Shown here: one piece after another, positions 16,703-25,331 of the stretch | How the letters are laid out: the number at the start of each line of letters is the position of its first letter | Numbering within the stretch: the stretch's first letter is position 1 | DNA from: Opitutales bacterium | GTDB lineage: Bacteria > Verrucomicrobiota > Verrucomicrobiia > Opitutales > Seribacteraceae | DNA length: 47,055 nucleotides | Direction: 5' to 3' | Assembly (NCBI GenBank): GCA_028101545.1 | Contig: JAOHKZ010000015.1 | Span: 1 to 47,055 of the forward strand | The notes under the pieces: model-generated | Databases searched by the model: none | The model's input: the letters and a program-made list of their open reading frames with translations, nothing else | Told to the model about the DNA's origin: nothing | Program-made: the position numbers and the translations under genes

Positions 16703-19135
16703 TTAAGATCTTAGAGTGTAGGGTGTGTTCTGATTAATTTTTTCAACAATTTTTTCAAACGCTTGGTTAACTTCGTTTTCTCCAAGAGTCCGGTCTGATG
16801 AGCGGAAGCGCATTCCACAGGCAATACTTTTTTTACCCTCTTCCAAGCCTTGCCCAGAAAAAACATCAAAGATAACAACCGGGTCGACTAAGAAACTTCC
16901 ACTGGCCACATCATTGGCAATTGATTCGAGTGCTGATCGCACTTTTTCTGCCGGCTCCTTTTGGTCGGTAACAAGAGCAAGATCTTTAATTGCAGGAGGG
17001 AAAGATGAAAATGTTTGAAAAGTGATCGCTTTTCTTTTTTTGGACAGAAGAATGGGGTCAATCAAAATTTCGACAGCCAATACAGGTCCTTTAATATTTT
17101 TTTGTTTTGAAAGAGTTAGGGATATTGTCCCAGCAGAAATTGCAATTTTATTTTTATGCACATCCCCTTTTTTAGAAGCGTGTTTATTTTGCCAAGGGTT
17201 TGTTTCTTGCACCAATATCCAAGGGTCCTTGGGCATATTAATTCCTGTGGCATGAAAAAAACGATGAATAATCCGCTTGATATCAAAAAAATCTAGAGCT
17301 TCGGTTTTCTTCCATTCCCGACTAACCGTTTGAGGGAACATGGCCAGAGCAACACTGATAAGTTCAACATTTCCGCGGGGACCGGGTTGAAAGACTCTTC
17401 CTGTTTCAAAAACCTGACTCAATTGACTGAGGTTCTTTTGGTTGTTAGCTAAAGCGTCCAAAAGACCAGGTAAAAGAGATGGGCGAACATGAGTGTGATC
17501 CGCAGTTAGAGGATTATTAAGCTGGATAGATTCATGTTCAAGAGAAGGAAACCAATTTTTGATTTCATTTGCGGATCGAAGGCTATAATTACAAACTTCC
17601 TGTAAACCTTGGCTAGATAAATTTTCTATTGCACGGTCGCAAAAATCATAACTTTGATCGTTATCTCGATGAAGAGCGGGAATTGGCAACGGAGAGTTAT
17701 TTAAATCTGAAGTTCCGTAAATCCGTATGAATTCTTCAACTAAATCAATGGGACGATCCACTTCGGATCGGAAAGAAGGAACTTCAACTTGCCACGGGTT
17801 TTTCCCCTCTACCGTAAACCCAAGCCGTTTCCATGAATGAACAAGATTATCAGCGTCCACATTAAAACCACATCTTTCTTCGACGAAGGCATGTTCAATT
17901 TCAATGGTGCGGCTAGAACGGGGAGCCTTTCCATAGGAAACGATTTCAGGAACACATTGCCCACCGGCAATTTCCAAAATTAAATCGACTGCTCTCCGTA
18001 CTCCAAAATCAATTCCGGCGGGATCAACATCACGGGCAAATCTTTGTGAACTGTCGGTATGTAAACCTAATCTTCTTGCAGTGCTTCTAATGTTTCCAGG
18101 TTTGAACCAAGCAGACTCAAGAAAAATATCTACGGTTGTTTCATCTACCTCAGCATCAACGCTGCCCATCACCCCAGCTATAACGAGTGCATTTTTAGAA
18201 TCGGCAATAACCATCATATCTGAGTCTAAAATTCGTTCGATACCATCCAATGTAATTATTTTTTCACCTTCATTAGCTTGTCGGACCTGAATGGACTGAT
18301 CCTCTATTTTATTGGCGTCAAATGCATGCAAAGGTTGACCCGTTTCCAACAACACAAAATTGGTAATATCTACAATATTATTAATTGAACGAGCTCCCAC
18401 CGATTCCAGCCGCTTGGATAGCCATTCTGGACTGGGGCCAACTTTTACACCCCGAATTGCCAATAAGTTGTAAAAAGGACAGTTTTCACTATCGACACTT
18501 AGCGATTTAATGAGGTTTTCCTTGGATGGTTTTTGAACTGTGGGTGCTTGAAAGTTTAACTCAGGAATTACGAGTTCTTTTTCATAGTAGGCTGCCATTT
18601 CACGGGCTACTCCGATATGGCTCAGGCAATCTCCCCGATTTGCGGTAACTTCGAGTTCTAGTGAGATTTCTTTTTCAAATAGATTTGCGATGGGCGTACC
18701 AATTTTTGGTTTTTTTGATAGGATCATTAAGCCATCGCCATCCTGTCCAAGCTCGAGTTCAACCGCACTGCACATCATTCCTTCTGAAGCAACTCCACGA
18801 AGTTTTGATTTTTTAATTTTAAACCCCCCTGGTAATTTTGCTCCCGGCAACGCGACTGGTACCCGATCGCCCACATTAAAATTAGAGGCACCACATACAA
18901 TATTTGCTGGTTCCTGATTTTCGTCAACTTGGACGGAGCAAACGCTCAATCGATCGGCCTCTGGATGAGGTTCCTTGGAGAGGACTTCACCTACGACAAC
19001 ATTATCCAAAGAAGGAGAGGACTGGTCTCCGGATTCCTCTACTTCCAACCCAAGCATGGGCAACGATTCTATGAGTTCATGTTGGGTCCCATTAAACCCA
19101 ACATATTGTTTCAACCAATCAATGCTAACTTTCAT
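16703..19135 (-). CDS. pheT: Phenylalanyl-tRNA synthetase beta chain
   Basis: The 810-residue beta subunit of the alpha2-beta2 PheRS. The N-terminal MKVSIDWLKQYV and tRNA-binding EMAP-like domain (about 40-150, with C-S-V and I-V-C-G-A-x-N), the B3/B4 editing domain (N-N-I-V-D-I-T-N-F, G-Q-P-L-H-A-F-D), the B5 domain and the C-terminal anticodon-binding domain (about 715-805, G-x-x-L-G-E-x-E-V) can all be followed. It overlaps pheS by four bases. Confidence 0.97.
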   Translation of the reverse strand: MKVSIDWLKQYVGFNGTQHELIESLPMLGLEVEESGDQSSPSLDNVVVGEVLSKEPHPEADRLSVCSVQVDENQEPANIVCGASNFNVGDRVPVALPGAKLPGGFKIKKSKLRGVASEGMMCSAVELELGQDGDGLMILSKKPKIGTPIANLFEKEISLELEVTANRGDCLSHIGVAREMAAYYEKELVIPELNFQAPTVQKPSKENLIKSLSVDSENCPFYNLLAIRGVKVGPSPEWLSKRLESVGARSINNIVDITNFVLLETGQPLHAFDANKIEDQSIQVRQANEGEKIITLDGIERILDSDMMVIADSKNALVIAGVMGSVDAEVDETTVDIFLESAWFKPGNIRSTARRLGLHTDSSQRFARDVDPAGIDFGVRRAVDLILEIAGGQCVPEIVSYGKAPRSSRTIEIEHAFVEERCGFNVDADNLVHSWKRLGFTVEGKNPWQVEVPSFRSEVDRPIDLVEEFIRIYGTSDLNNSPLPIPALHRDNDQSYDFCDRAIENLSSQGLQEVCNYSLRSANEIKNWFPSLEHESIQLNNPLTADHTHVRPSLLPGLLDALANNQKNLSQLSQVFETGRVFQPGPRGNVELISVALAMFPQTVSREWKKTEALDFFDIKRIIHRFFHATGINMPKDPWILVQETNPWQNKHASKKGDVHKNKIAISAGTISLTLSKQKNIKGPVLAVEILIDPILLSKKRKAITFQTFSSFPPAIKDLALVTDQKEPAEKVRSALESIANDVASGSFLVDPVVIFDVFSGQGLEEGKKSIACGMRFRSSDRTLGENEVNQAFEKIVEKINQNTPYTLRS

Positions 19136-20181
19136 GACGAATGGTTAAATTGGGAAAGGAAACGGAGATCGTTATTGTAAAAATGACGAATATCATCAAT
19201 CCCATGAAGAATCATGGCTATCCGTTCGATGCCCATTCCAAAAGCAAAGCCACTCCATTCATCGGGGTTCAAGTCAACAAGTTGTAAAACTTTTGGATCG
19301 ACCATACCACATCCCATTATTTCAATCCATTGGTCACTTAACTTTCCGATATTGGGTGCCCGTAAATCAACTTCAAAACTAGGTTCGGTAAAAGGGAAAA
19401 AGCTTGGGCGTAATCGGGTTTCAACCTTGTTCCCGAAAAGCTCCTTGAGAAAAAAATCGAGCACTCCTTTTAAGTCCCTGATAGTAACATTTTGATCCAC
19501 ATAAAGACCTTCAGTTTGGTGGAAGTTAGCGGAGTGTGTTGCATCAACTGTGTCTCTACGAAAACATCTTCCAGGAGCTATAATGCGGAGGGGAGGTTTT
19601 TCGCGAAGCAGGCTACGGATCTGAACCGATGATGTATGAGTACGAAGGACGAAAGCTTCTTGGTTCTTTTGTTTAATGTTACTCCATTTTGAATCGGGAG
19701 AAAAGAATAGAGTATCTTGTTCATCCCTAGCAGGGTGATCTTCAGGAGTGTTTAAAGCATCAAAGCAAAACCATTCGGTTTCAGTTTCTGTGGCTTCCGC
19801 TACGGTGAACCCAATTTTACGGAAGATGGAGACGATTTTTCTTCGAGTGTTGGTCAGGGGGTGAGTTCCTCCATTAAAATTTGAAGGTGGAGGTAATGAT
19901 GGGTCAATTTCTGAGCCTAAAATTTTTAAATCTTCTTTTTCTTCGATGAGGTGAAGAGAAGATTTGAAAATTTCTTCGATCTGTTTTTTGGTAGTGTTAA
20001 GCTTCTGTCCAAAAACAGGCCGATCTTCCTTGGCTAACTTTCCAATGCCTTTACCCAGCTGAGTAAGCGAACCATTAGGTCCTAAAATAGTAGCTTTAAT
20101 TTTATCCCAATCAGGTCGATTCGTAACTGAATCAAGTTTTTGGGTAGCCTCGTCAACGATGGCTTGGAGATCTTTCTCCAC
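19132..20181 (-). CDS. pheS: Phenylalanyl-tRNA synthetase alpha chain
   Basis: The 349-residue catalytic subunit of PheRS. The start is GTG at 20181. A helical N-terminus is followed by the class II core: H-P-L-T, F-C-F-D-A-L-N-T-P-E-D-H-P-A-R-D (motif 1 region), L-R-T-H-T-S-S-V-Q-I-R, P-G-R-C-F-R-R-D-x-x-D-A-T-H-x-x-x-F-H-Q-x-E-G-L (motif 2) and G-F-A-F-G-M-G-I-E-R-I-A-M (motif 3). It sits 23 bases after rplT. Confidence 0.97.
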   Translation of the reverse strand: MEKDLQAIVDEATQKLDSVTNRPDWDKIKATILGPNGSLTQLGKGIGKLAKEDRPVFGQKLNTTKKQIEEIFKSSLHLIEEKEDLKILGSEIDPSLPPPSNFNGGTHPLTNTRRKIVSIFRKIGFTVAEATETETEWFCFDALNTPEDHPARDEQDTLFFSPDSKWSNIKQKNQEAFVLRTHTSSVQIRSLLREKPPLRIIAPGRCFRRDTVDATHSANFHQTEGLYVDQNVTIRDLKGVLDFFLKELFGNKVETRLRPSFFPFTEPSFEVDLRAPNIGKLSDQWIEIMGCGMVDPKVLQLVDLNPDEWSGFAFGMGIERIAMILHGIDDIRHFYNNDLRFLSQFNHSS

Positions 20182-20204
20182 GCCGAAAAGAATCGAACAG
20201 GCCC

Positions 20205-20564
20205 TTAGGCCTCGAGGGCGGCTTTCGCTTTAGCCACCAATTCTTTGAATGATTCAGGTTCATGAATCGCAAGTTCAGACATAACTTTACGATTCAATTC
20301 GATGTTAGCTTTTGTCAATCCATGAATGAATTCACCATAACGAATACCTTCGGCACGACAGGCAGCATTGATACGGACAATCCAAAGTTGACGAAATTCG
20401 GTTTTTCTCTTGCGTCGATGGGAATAAGCGTAAGCTTCACCACGATCTACAGCATCTTTAGCATAGCGAAAAAGACGAGATTTGTTCCCAAAGTATCCTT
20501 TAGCTTTTTTAAGAACTTTTTTACGGCGTTTACGGGTAGCGGCTACATTGCGTGCTCGTGGCAT
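20205..20564 (-). CDS. rplT: 50S ribosomal protein L20
   Basis: A 119-residue L20, a primary 23S-binding assembly protein. The basic N-terminal arm MPRARNVAATRKRRKKVLK and the block G-Y-F-G-x-K-S-R-L-F-R-x-A, L-W-I-V-R-I-N-A-A-C-R, Y-x-x-F-I-H-G-L are standard. It lies 31 bases downstream of rpmI. The usual upstream infC is not part of this cluster. Confidence 0.98.
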   Translation of the reverse strand: MPRARNVAATRKRRKKVLKKAKGYFGNKSRLFRYAKDAVDRGEAYAYSHRRKRKTEFRQLWIVRINAACRAEGIRYGEFIHGLTKANIELNRKVMSELAIHEPESFKELVAKAKAALEA

Positions 20565-20595
20565 AACTTATTTCCTCTTAAATTAAAATATGGGT

Positions 20596-20781
20596 TTACA
20601 AAATGGCTTTGATTACGCGTTTTGCCATACCTTTTGCTAAAACTTGATCCTGCCTGCCAGCTCGAACTTGCTTAGTACTAAGTTTACGGCGGAGATGTCG
20701 TTTACTTGGTTTGCGAAATTTAACTTTACCAGATCCAGTGATTTTGAATCTTTTAGCGATGCCTTTGTGCGTTTTATTCAT
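20596..20781 (-). CDS. rpmI: 50S ribosomal protein L35
   Basis: A 61-residue L35 with the family pattern K-T-H-K-G-x-A-K-R-F-K-x-T-G-S-G-K-V and H-L-R-R-K-x-S-x-K-x-x-R. The 64 bases before it hold an imperfect dyad (about 20795-20817) of the kind often seen in L20-controlled leaders, but no specific regulatory fold could be established. Confidence 0.95.
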   Translation of the reverse strand: MNKTHKGIAKRFKITGSGKVKFRKPSKRHLRRKLSTKQVRAGRQDQVLAKGMAKRVIKAIL

Positions 20782-20845
20782 GTTGTTCTAGAAAAAGGAT
20801 TAACCATAACCTTTTCCCTGTAATCGATCAAGCTCAATAAGGTAA

Positions 20846-21103
20846 TTAATCATAAATTAGCAACCCATGATAACTTTCTAATGAAAACCAGATCGCAAAG
20901 ACTATGAAAACAACCCAGAGTACCAGTTGAAAAATTTTTCTGTAAAGCCAATAAGATCTGCGGGAATTTGTTGTTTCTCCTCCAAAATCATGAAAATAAT
21001 TTATTAAATCACGATCCTTTGAGCGATTATCAATTTTCTTATAACTTTTTCCATACGAAGATCTTCTTCGCAAATACCACCATTGAAAAATTCTATGCAA
21101 CAT
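20846..21103 (-). CDS. Small single-span membrane protein, unknown function
   Basis: An 85-residue reading frame between surE and rpmI. The N-terminal part is basic and aromatic (MLHRIFQWWYLRRRSS), the middle is polar, and a single hydrophobic helix (about 62-80, IFQLVLWVVFIVFAIWF) lies near the C-terminus. This gives a tail-anchored or type II topology. The ATG at 21103 is chosen; a TTG at 21133 would add ten residues, and neither has a Shine-Dalgarno sequence. No family is recognised. Its place in an operon with surE and ribosomal genes supports expression. Confidence 0.5.
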   Translation of the reverse strand: MLHRIFQWWYLRRRSSYGKSYKKIDNRSKDRDLINYFHDFGGETTNSRRSYWLYRKIFQLVLWVVFIVFAIWFSLESYHGLLIYD

Positions 21104-21133
21104 AAGGAATATTACATTGAAAGAAATATACAA

Positions 21134-21940
21134 TTAAGGTTCAAGATGTTTTCTCCCTGAGATGTCAGCAAAATCAAGCCGGGAGACAGAGGGTTTACCT
21201 TGATTAAGTACCCAAAGATCTGATCCGATCTCTGGTTCTTTTTGCTTTAACCATTCTGGGCGGTATTCGAGTTGGTGGTAATTTTGATTTTTAACTTTAG
21301 AGAAGAGACTGCCTAACCTTAAAGATCCGGCAAAAGATAAAATGGGTTCCTCTTTACCATCAAAATTATGTGGGAAATTTAAGTTATGAACGGAAAGTCC
21401 ATCCGATTCAGGATACTTTATCCATTCCTTAGCATATAATGCGGTAGTTTTTGCGGAATTTCTGAGTGAATTTGAAATTTCCCCTTCCACTTTTCCCATA
21501 TTTTTTCTTATCTTTTCAAAACTTTCTTCAGGTAGTGCCATGCTGGAGGCAAATGCGGGAATCCCCAGTAGTGAACCTTCTAATGCCGCACCCACTGTAC
21601 CCGATGATAATATCATGGGTAACGTTACATTATATCCAAGGTTGATACCACTGATGACTAAGTCCGGTTCTTTAGGTAAAAGATTTCCAATGGCGAAATT
21701 AACACAATCTGCCGGAGTTCCATTTAAAGAGTAGGCATGGCAATCGAAATCCTTGTCCCTTGGTACAGGTTTCAGTTTTTGATGTCTTGATATTGCATGA
21801 CCAATCCAGCTTTTTTCCTGGTCCGGGGCACATACCAAAACTTCAAAAAGAGCGGAGGTTTCTTCGATTAAAACTCGTAGGAAATTTGAATCGATACCGT
21901 CATCATTGGTAATAAGTGCAAGTGGTTTGTCAGCATTCAT
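21134..21940 (-). CDS. surE: 5'/3'-nucleotidase SurE
   Basis: A 268-residue SurE-family metal-dependent nucleotidase/exopolyphosphatase that dephosphorylates nucleoside monophosphates. Signature blocks are I-T-N-D-D-G-I-D (residues 10-17, metal-binding Asp pair), C-A-P-D-Q-E-K-S-W-I-G-H-A-I-S, L-N-G-T-P-A-D-C-V, S-G-I-N-x-G-Y-N and S-G-T-V-G-A-A-x-E-G. The start must lie at ATG 21940 because the N-D-D-G motif follows almost at once. This start codon directly abuts the U-tract of an intrinsic terminator, leaving no room for a ribosome binding site. Confidence 0.95.
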   Translation of the reverse strand: MNADKPLALITNDDGIDSNFLRVLIEETSALFEVLVCAPDQEKSWIGHAISRHQKLKPVPRDKDFDCHAYSLNGTPADCVNFAIGNLLPKEPDLVISGINLGYNVTLPMILSSGTVGAALEGSLLGIPAFASSMALPEESFEKIRKNMGKVEGEISNSLRNSAKTTALYAKEWIKYPESDGLSVHNLNFPHNFDGKEEPILSFAGSLRLGSLFSKVKNQNYHQLEYRPEWLKQKEPEIGSDLWVLNQGKPSVSRLDFADISGRKHLEP

Positions 21941-21980
21941 AAAAAAAGAGGGGAGGGTGTATGATTACACCACTCCCCTC
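21941..21980 (-). terminator. Strong intrinsic terminator directly against the surE start codon
   Basis: On the minus strand a 14-bp stem with one bulged T (GAGGGGAG-T-GGTGTA / TACACC-CTCCCCTC) and an ATCA loop is followed by seven T (21947-21941). The next base is the A of the surE ATG. A TACTAT at 21987-21982 just upstream could be a -10 box, in which case the hairpin would be at the 5' end of a surE-specific transcript and act as an attenuator. Confidence 0.88.
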
Positions 21981-21993
21981 GATAGTAAGATTT

Positions 21994-22012
21994 AAAAAAA
22001 GGGCAATCCCTT
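21994..22012 (-). terminator. Short intrinsic terminator overlapping the pnp stop codon
   Basis: On the minus strand AAGGG / CCCTT with an ATTG loop begins at the AA of the pnp stop codon and runs into a seven-T tract. The stem has only five base pairs, so it is probably weaker than the hairpin 14 bases downstream. The two together form a tandem terminator after pnp. Confidence 0.6.
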
Positions 22013-24203
22013 AAGAAGATGCCGGCTCGGCATTTTCTTCTGATTGTTCTTCCTTGGAGTCATTCTCTTTGGGAGCTTCCTCCTCAGTTTTGGATTCTTC
22101 CATCGCTGCACGACGGCTAAGTTTGACTCGGCCTTTGTCATCAATTCCAATGCATTTTACGATGATTTCATCGCCTAACTTACAAATATCTTCTGTTTTG
22201 TTGACACGAAAATCAGCGAGTTCGGAAATATGGCATAGTCCTTCTTTTCCTGGAAGGCATTCCACAAAAGCTCCAAATTCTTTAACTCCGCGAACAATGC
22301 CACGATAAGTTTTTCCTGCTTCGATTTCACCCGTAACAAGATCAATCTCCTGGAGTGCTCGGTTCATGGCTTCGGAGTCGCTAGCATAAACACGAATCTT
22401 GCCGCTGTTATCCTCATCGATGTCCAGGTTCGCACCGGTAACTTCTGTAATACGACGAATATTTTTTCCGCCAGGGCCGATTAATGCACCAATTTTTTCA
22501 GGGTCAATCTGTACCACTTCAATTCGGGGCGCATGATCGCGTAGTTCTTTGCGATGAGTTGGAAGACATTCCTCCATACTTGAGAGGATTTTCATACGTG
22601 CTTCCGTGACTTGTTTGACTGCTTCTTTGGCAATGTCAAAAGGCAATCCTTGAATCTTTAAGTCGAGTTGGAATCCAGTAACTCCATCCCTGGTTCCGCA
22701 GACTTTAAAATCCATGTCCCCAAAGTGATCTTCAGCTCCGATAATATCGGTAAGAACAACATGCTTGGTAATGTTTCCATCATCATCCATCTCGGTAACA
22801 AGACCAGTGGAAATCCCAGCAACGTGTTGAGAAATAGGCACTCCCGCATCCATGAGAGCTAAAGAACCGCCACATACACTTGCCATGGAGGTCGAACCGT
22901 TAGATGCCATGATTTCGGAAACGATTCTAATAGCGTAAGGAAAGTCATCCTCAGCTGGTAAAATCGGCAGTACGGATCGCTCGGCTAATGCTCCATGTCC
23001 CATTTCACGACGACTGGTAAAGCCAAATCTGCCAGCTTCACCTACAGAAAATGGAGGGAAGTTGTAGTGCAATATGAAAGATTTAGCTGTCGGACCACCG
23101 GTCAAGCCATCTAAATCCTGTACATCGCGACTTGTGCCCAAAGTTGACATAACTAATGATTGAGTTTCGCCCCGTGTAAAGATTGCTGAACCATGAACTC
23201 TTGGAAGAACACCTGTCTCACAGGAAATTTCTCTAAGGTCAGCTGCTTGGCGTCCATCAGCTCTTTTTCCACGAACTAGAATATTTTCTCGATACACTTC
23301 CTCCTGAAGAACTTCGAAAGCCATTTTTACATGGTCAGGGTTGAAATCTTCGCCAAATTTTTCTTCGCAAGCAGTAAGAGCTTCTTCTTTAATGGCATCA
23401 ACGGCAACTTGTCTTTCCTGTTTCGAATCTGCAAAAATAGCATCTTCTAAACGGTTGCCGGTAATTTCTTTGCACAATGCTAAAATATCATCGGGTGCTT
23501 TAACTAATTCGAAGTGTTTCTTTTCCTTACCGCACAATTCAGCCAACTTACGCTGGGCAGAAATGATATCCTGAATTTGTTCGTGGGCGTATTCAAGTGC
23601 TTCCACAAAGCGATCTTCGGGCATTTGGTCTGCAGAACCTTCAATCATCATCATTTCCTTTTCACTTCCCACATAGATAAGATCAAGGGATGAATCATAC
23701 ATTTGTTCGTTGGTTGGATTGACCACGAATTCACCATTAATTTCACCAAGACGAACACAACCGATTGGACCATTCCATGGAATATCTGAAATCATAAGGG
23801 CTGCCGATGCACCATTTACCATCAATACATCCGCTTCATTTACTTGATCTGTAGAAAGAAGGTATCCAATCACTTGAACCTCATTAAGAAAACCTTTTGG
23901 AAAGAGAGGTCTTAATGGACGGTCACATAATCGTGAAGTTAAGATTTCTTTTTCACTCGGACGACCTTCACGTTTGAAATATCCACCAGGGAATTTTCCT
24001 GCTGCGGTAAATTTTTCCTTGTAGTCCACGGTGAGCGGGAAAAAGTCCTGACCTGTACGCAGATTTGCTGCGGCAGTAGCTGAGACAAATACATTGGTCT
24101 CTCCTAAGGAAATTGTGATAGCTCCACCAGCTAATCCTGCTAAGGTACCAGTAGATATTTGAATGCCAAGTTTTTCGGCGGTTACATTGTGCTTTTGATT
24201 CAT
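22011..24203 (-). CDS. pnp: Polyribonucleotide nucleotidyltransferase (PNPase)
   Basis: A 730-residue 3'-5' phosphorolytic exoribonuclease. Two RNase PH-like domains are visible: the first about 10-210, with F-F-P-L-T-V-D-Y-x-E-K and [14 protein letters not shown]; the second about 310-540, with R-x-D-G-R and G[12 protein letters not shown]. A KH domain follows ([11 protein letters not shown], about 570), then an S1 domain (about 625-695, Y[15 protein letters not shown]). The tail of about 30 residues is highly acidic. The gene follows rpsO, the classical bacterial arrangement, and is closed by tandem terminators. Confidence 0.98.
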   Translation of the reverse strand: MNQKHNVTAEKLGIQISTGTLAGLAGGAITISLGETNVFVSATAAANLRTGQDFFPLTVDYKEKFTAAGKFPGGYFKREGRPSEKEILTSRLCDRPLRPLFPKGFLNEVQVIGYLLSTDQVNEADVLMVNGASAALMISDIPWNGPIGCVRLGEINGEFVVNPTNEQMYDSSLDLIYVGSEKEMMMIEGSADQMPEDRFVEALEYAHEQIQDIISAQRKLAELCGKEKKHFELVKAPDDILALCKEITGNRLEDAIFADSKQERQVAVDAIKEEALTACEEKFGEDFNPDHVKMAFEVLQEEVYRENILVRGKRADGRQAADLREISCETGVLPRVHGSAIFTRGETQSLVMSTLGTSRDVQDLDGLTGGPTAKSFILHYNFPPFSVGEAGRFGFTSRREMGHGALAERSVLPILPAEDDFPYAIRIVSEIMASNGSTSMASVCGGSLALMDAGVPISQHVAGISTGLVTEMDDDGNITKHVVLTDIIGAEDHFGDMDFKVCGTRDGVTGFQLDLKIQGLPFDIAKEAVKQVTEARMKILSSMEECLPTHRKELRDHAPRIEVVQIDPEKIGALIGPGGKNIRRITEVTGANLDIDEDNSGKIRVYASDSEAMNRALQEIDLVTGEIEAGKTYRGIVRGVKEFGAFVECLPGKEGLCHISELADFRVNKTEDICKLGDEIIVKCIGIDDKGRVKLSRRAAMEESKTEEEAPKENDSKEEQSEENAEPASS

Positions 24204-24300
24204 GTTTTCGTACTTATTTTTTATTTTCGATTATCTTCTTTTTTTCGATCAAACCGAATTGTCTGTTCGAAACTCCAAGTAACAGAATGAAAAAAATCCT

Positions 24301-24306
24301 ATTATA
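24301..24306 (-). promoter_or_regulatory. Candidate -10 box for pnp
   Basis: A perfect TATAAT on the minus strand lies 98 bases before the pnp start and downstream of the rpsO hairpin. The -35 region at the proper distance is poor, so this is only a candidate for a pnp-specific promoter. Confidence 0.25.
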
Positions 24307-24323
24307 AAATTTGGAGAGAAATT

Positions 24324-24341
24324 TTGAGGTGAAAACCTCAA
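24324..24341 (-). terminator. Hairpin between rpsO and pnp, weak terminator or processing site
   Basis: A perfect 7-bp stem TTGAGGT / ACCTCAA with a four-base loop starts 18 bases after the rpsO stop codon. In the rpsO-pnp direction it is followed by AATTTC, a weak tail; a clean T-run exists only on the opposite strand. Partial termination or an RNase III-type processing stem, as known between these genes in E. coli, are both possible. Confidence 0.5.
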
Positions 24342-24359
24342 TTTTTAGAAAAGTGGAAT

Positions 24360-24626
24360 TTATTTACGCAACTCAAGCTTTTCAATAATAGCTTGGTAGC
24401 GCTTTAAATCTGTTCTTTTTAAGTAATCTAAAAGTTTTCTCCTGCGGGCTGCCATCATGAGCAGTCCTCGGCGAGAATGAAAATCTTTGCGGTGAGTCTT
24501 TAGATGCTCTGTGAGATGGGAAATGCGAGCGGAAAGAAGTGCAATTTGCACCTCGCTAGAGCCCGTATCTTTCTCATGAGAACGATTATCTTCGATTATA
24601 TTTTGTTTTTTTACTTGTTCAGACAT
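24360..24626 (-). CDS. rpsO: 30S ribosomal protein S15
   Basis: An 88-residue S15, a primary 16S rRNA-binding protein. Standard blocks are [35 protein letters not shown] and [10 protein letters not shown]. It is the first gene of the long minus-strand block and precedes pnp. Confidence 0.98.
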   Translation of the reverse strand: MSEQVKKQNIIEDNRSHEKDTGSSEVQIALLSARISHLTEHLKTHRKDFHSRRGLLMMAARRRKLLDYLKRTDLKRYQAIIEKLELRK

Positions 24627-24645
24627 TATTTTTATTAATTTCTCG

Positions 24646-24786
24646 ATGCGTGGAATTCATACTTATGAATTCGTACTCTAGGATGAACCAAAGTACCGTT
24701 CCGCCCAATTTTTGCGGTTGCAAGAATTGGAGATCAAGGAGGCAGACCAAAGGAAGGCCTCTAACGCTGAAAAATATTATGCTTAA
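24646..24786 (+). pseudogene. Remnant of a gene 3' end, or very short ORF
   Basis: In one plus-strand frame ATG 24646 encodes [11 protein letters not shown], then an amber codon at 24679, then 34 codons reading DEPKYRSAQFLRLQELEIKE, then ADQRKASNAEKYYA and TAA at 24784. The second part has the amphipathic, charged composition of a genuine protein tail and not of non-coding DNA. The frame lies in the rpsO-GGCT divergent gap. It could be the tail of a lost gene or a translated peptide starting elsewhere. No family is recognised. Confidence 0.3.
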
Positions 24787-24854
24787 TTCTTACATTTAGA
24801 CAAGCTAGAAAGCTTCCGCTTGCTACGAGAAGTGGAAAAGGTAAAAATTTACAG

Positions 24855-25280
24855 ATGCAGTGTCTTTATTTTGCTTACGGATCAAATATGAATTTTAAAC
24901 AAATGGAAACCCGGTGCCCGGGTGCCGTTTATGTATCTCAGGCCCGCCTTGATCATTGGAGTTATTTTATTAATACCAATGGTTATGCAGGTATTGAAGA
25001 AAAAACAAATTCATACACATTAGGTTGTGTTTGGGAATTAGGGGAAAATCATCTTCAATCTCTGGATCGTTACGAAGCTGTAAACGAAGGATATTATGAT
25101 CGGGCTAGAATTCAGGTAATGCTGGTTCCCAGTAGAATTGAAAAAGAAACGGTCGTCTATTTATCTAATAATCGAAAGTATGGTAAACCCGCACCAAATT
25201 ATCAAAATGAAGTAATTGAAGGTGCGGGTCATGTGGGATTGCCCGAAGATTATATTCAAAAACTTTTAAAATGGAGTTAA
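24855..25280 (+). CDS. Gamma-glutamylcyclotransferase-like (AIG2/GGCT fold) enzyme
   Basis: A 141-residue protein of the GGCT fold. The substrate-binding Y-G-S-N loop is at residues 8-11 (LYFAYGSNMN) and the catalytic Glu lies in L-D-R-Y-E-A-V near 74. The family releases 5-oxoproline from gamma-glutamyl peptides or gamma-glutamylamines. The next gene, 52 bases on, is a complete 5-oxoprolinase, which consumes exactly that product, so the pair is likely an operon for gamma-glutamyl-compound recycling. The exact substrate is not visible. Confidence 0.87.
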   Translation: MQCLYFAYGSNMNFKQMETRCPGAVYVSQARLDHWSYFINTNGYAGIEEKTNSYTLGCVWELGENHLQSLDRYEAVNEGYYDRARIQVMLVPSRIEKETVVYLSNNRKYGKPAPNYQNEVIEGAGHVGLPEDYIQKLLKWS

Positions 25281-25331
25281 TCGGATCCTAACTTTGGGTA
25301 AGAATAAAATCTTGATATAAGAATTGTAGGT

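Noticed and set aside
20795-20817. Imperfect dyad upstream of rpmI
   Set aside because: It could be an L20-type leader element, but the pairing is imperfect and no specific fold could be drawn, so it is not listed as a feature.
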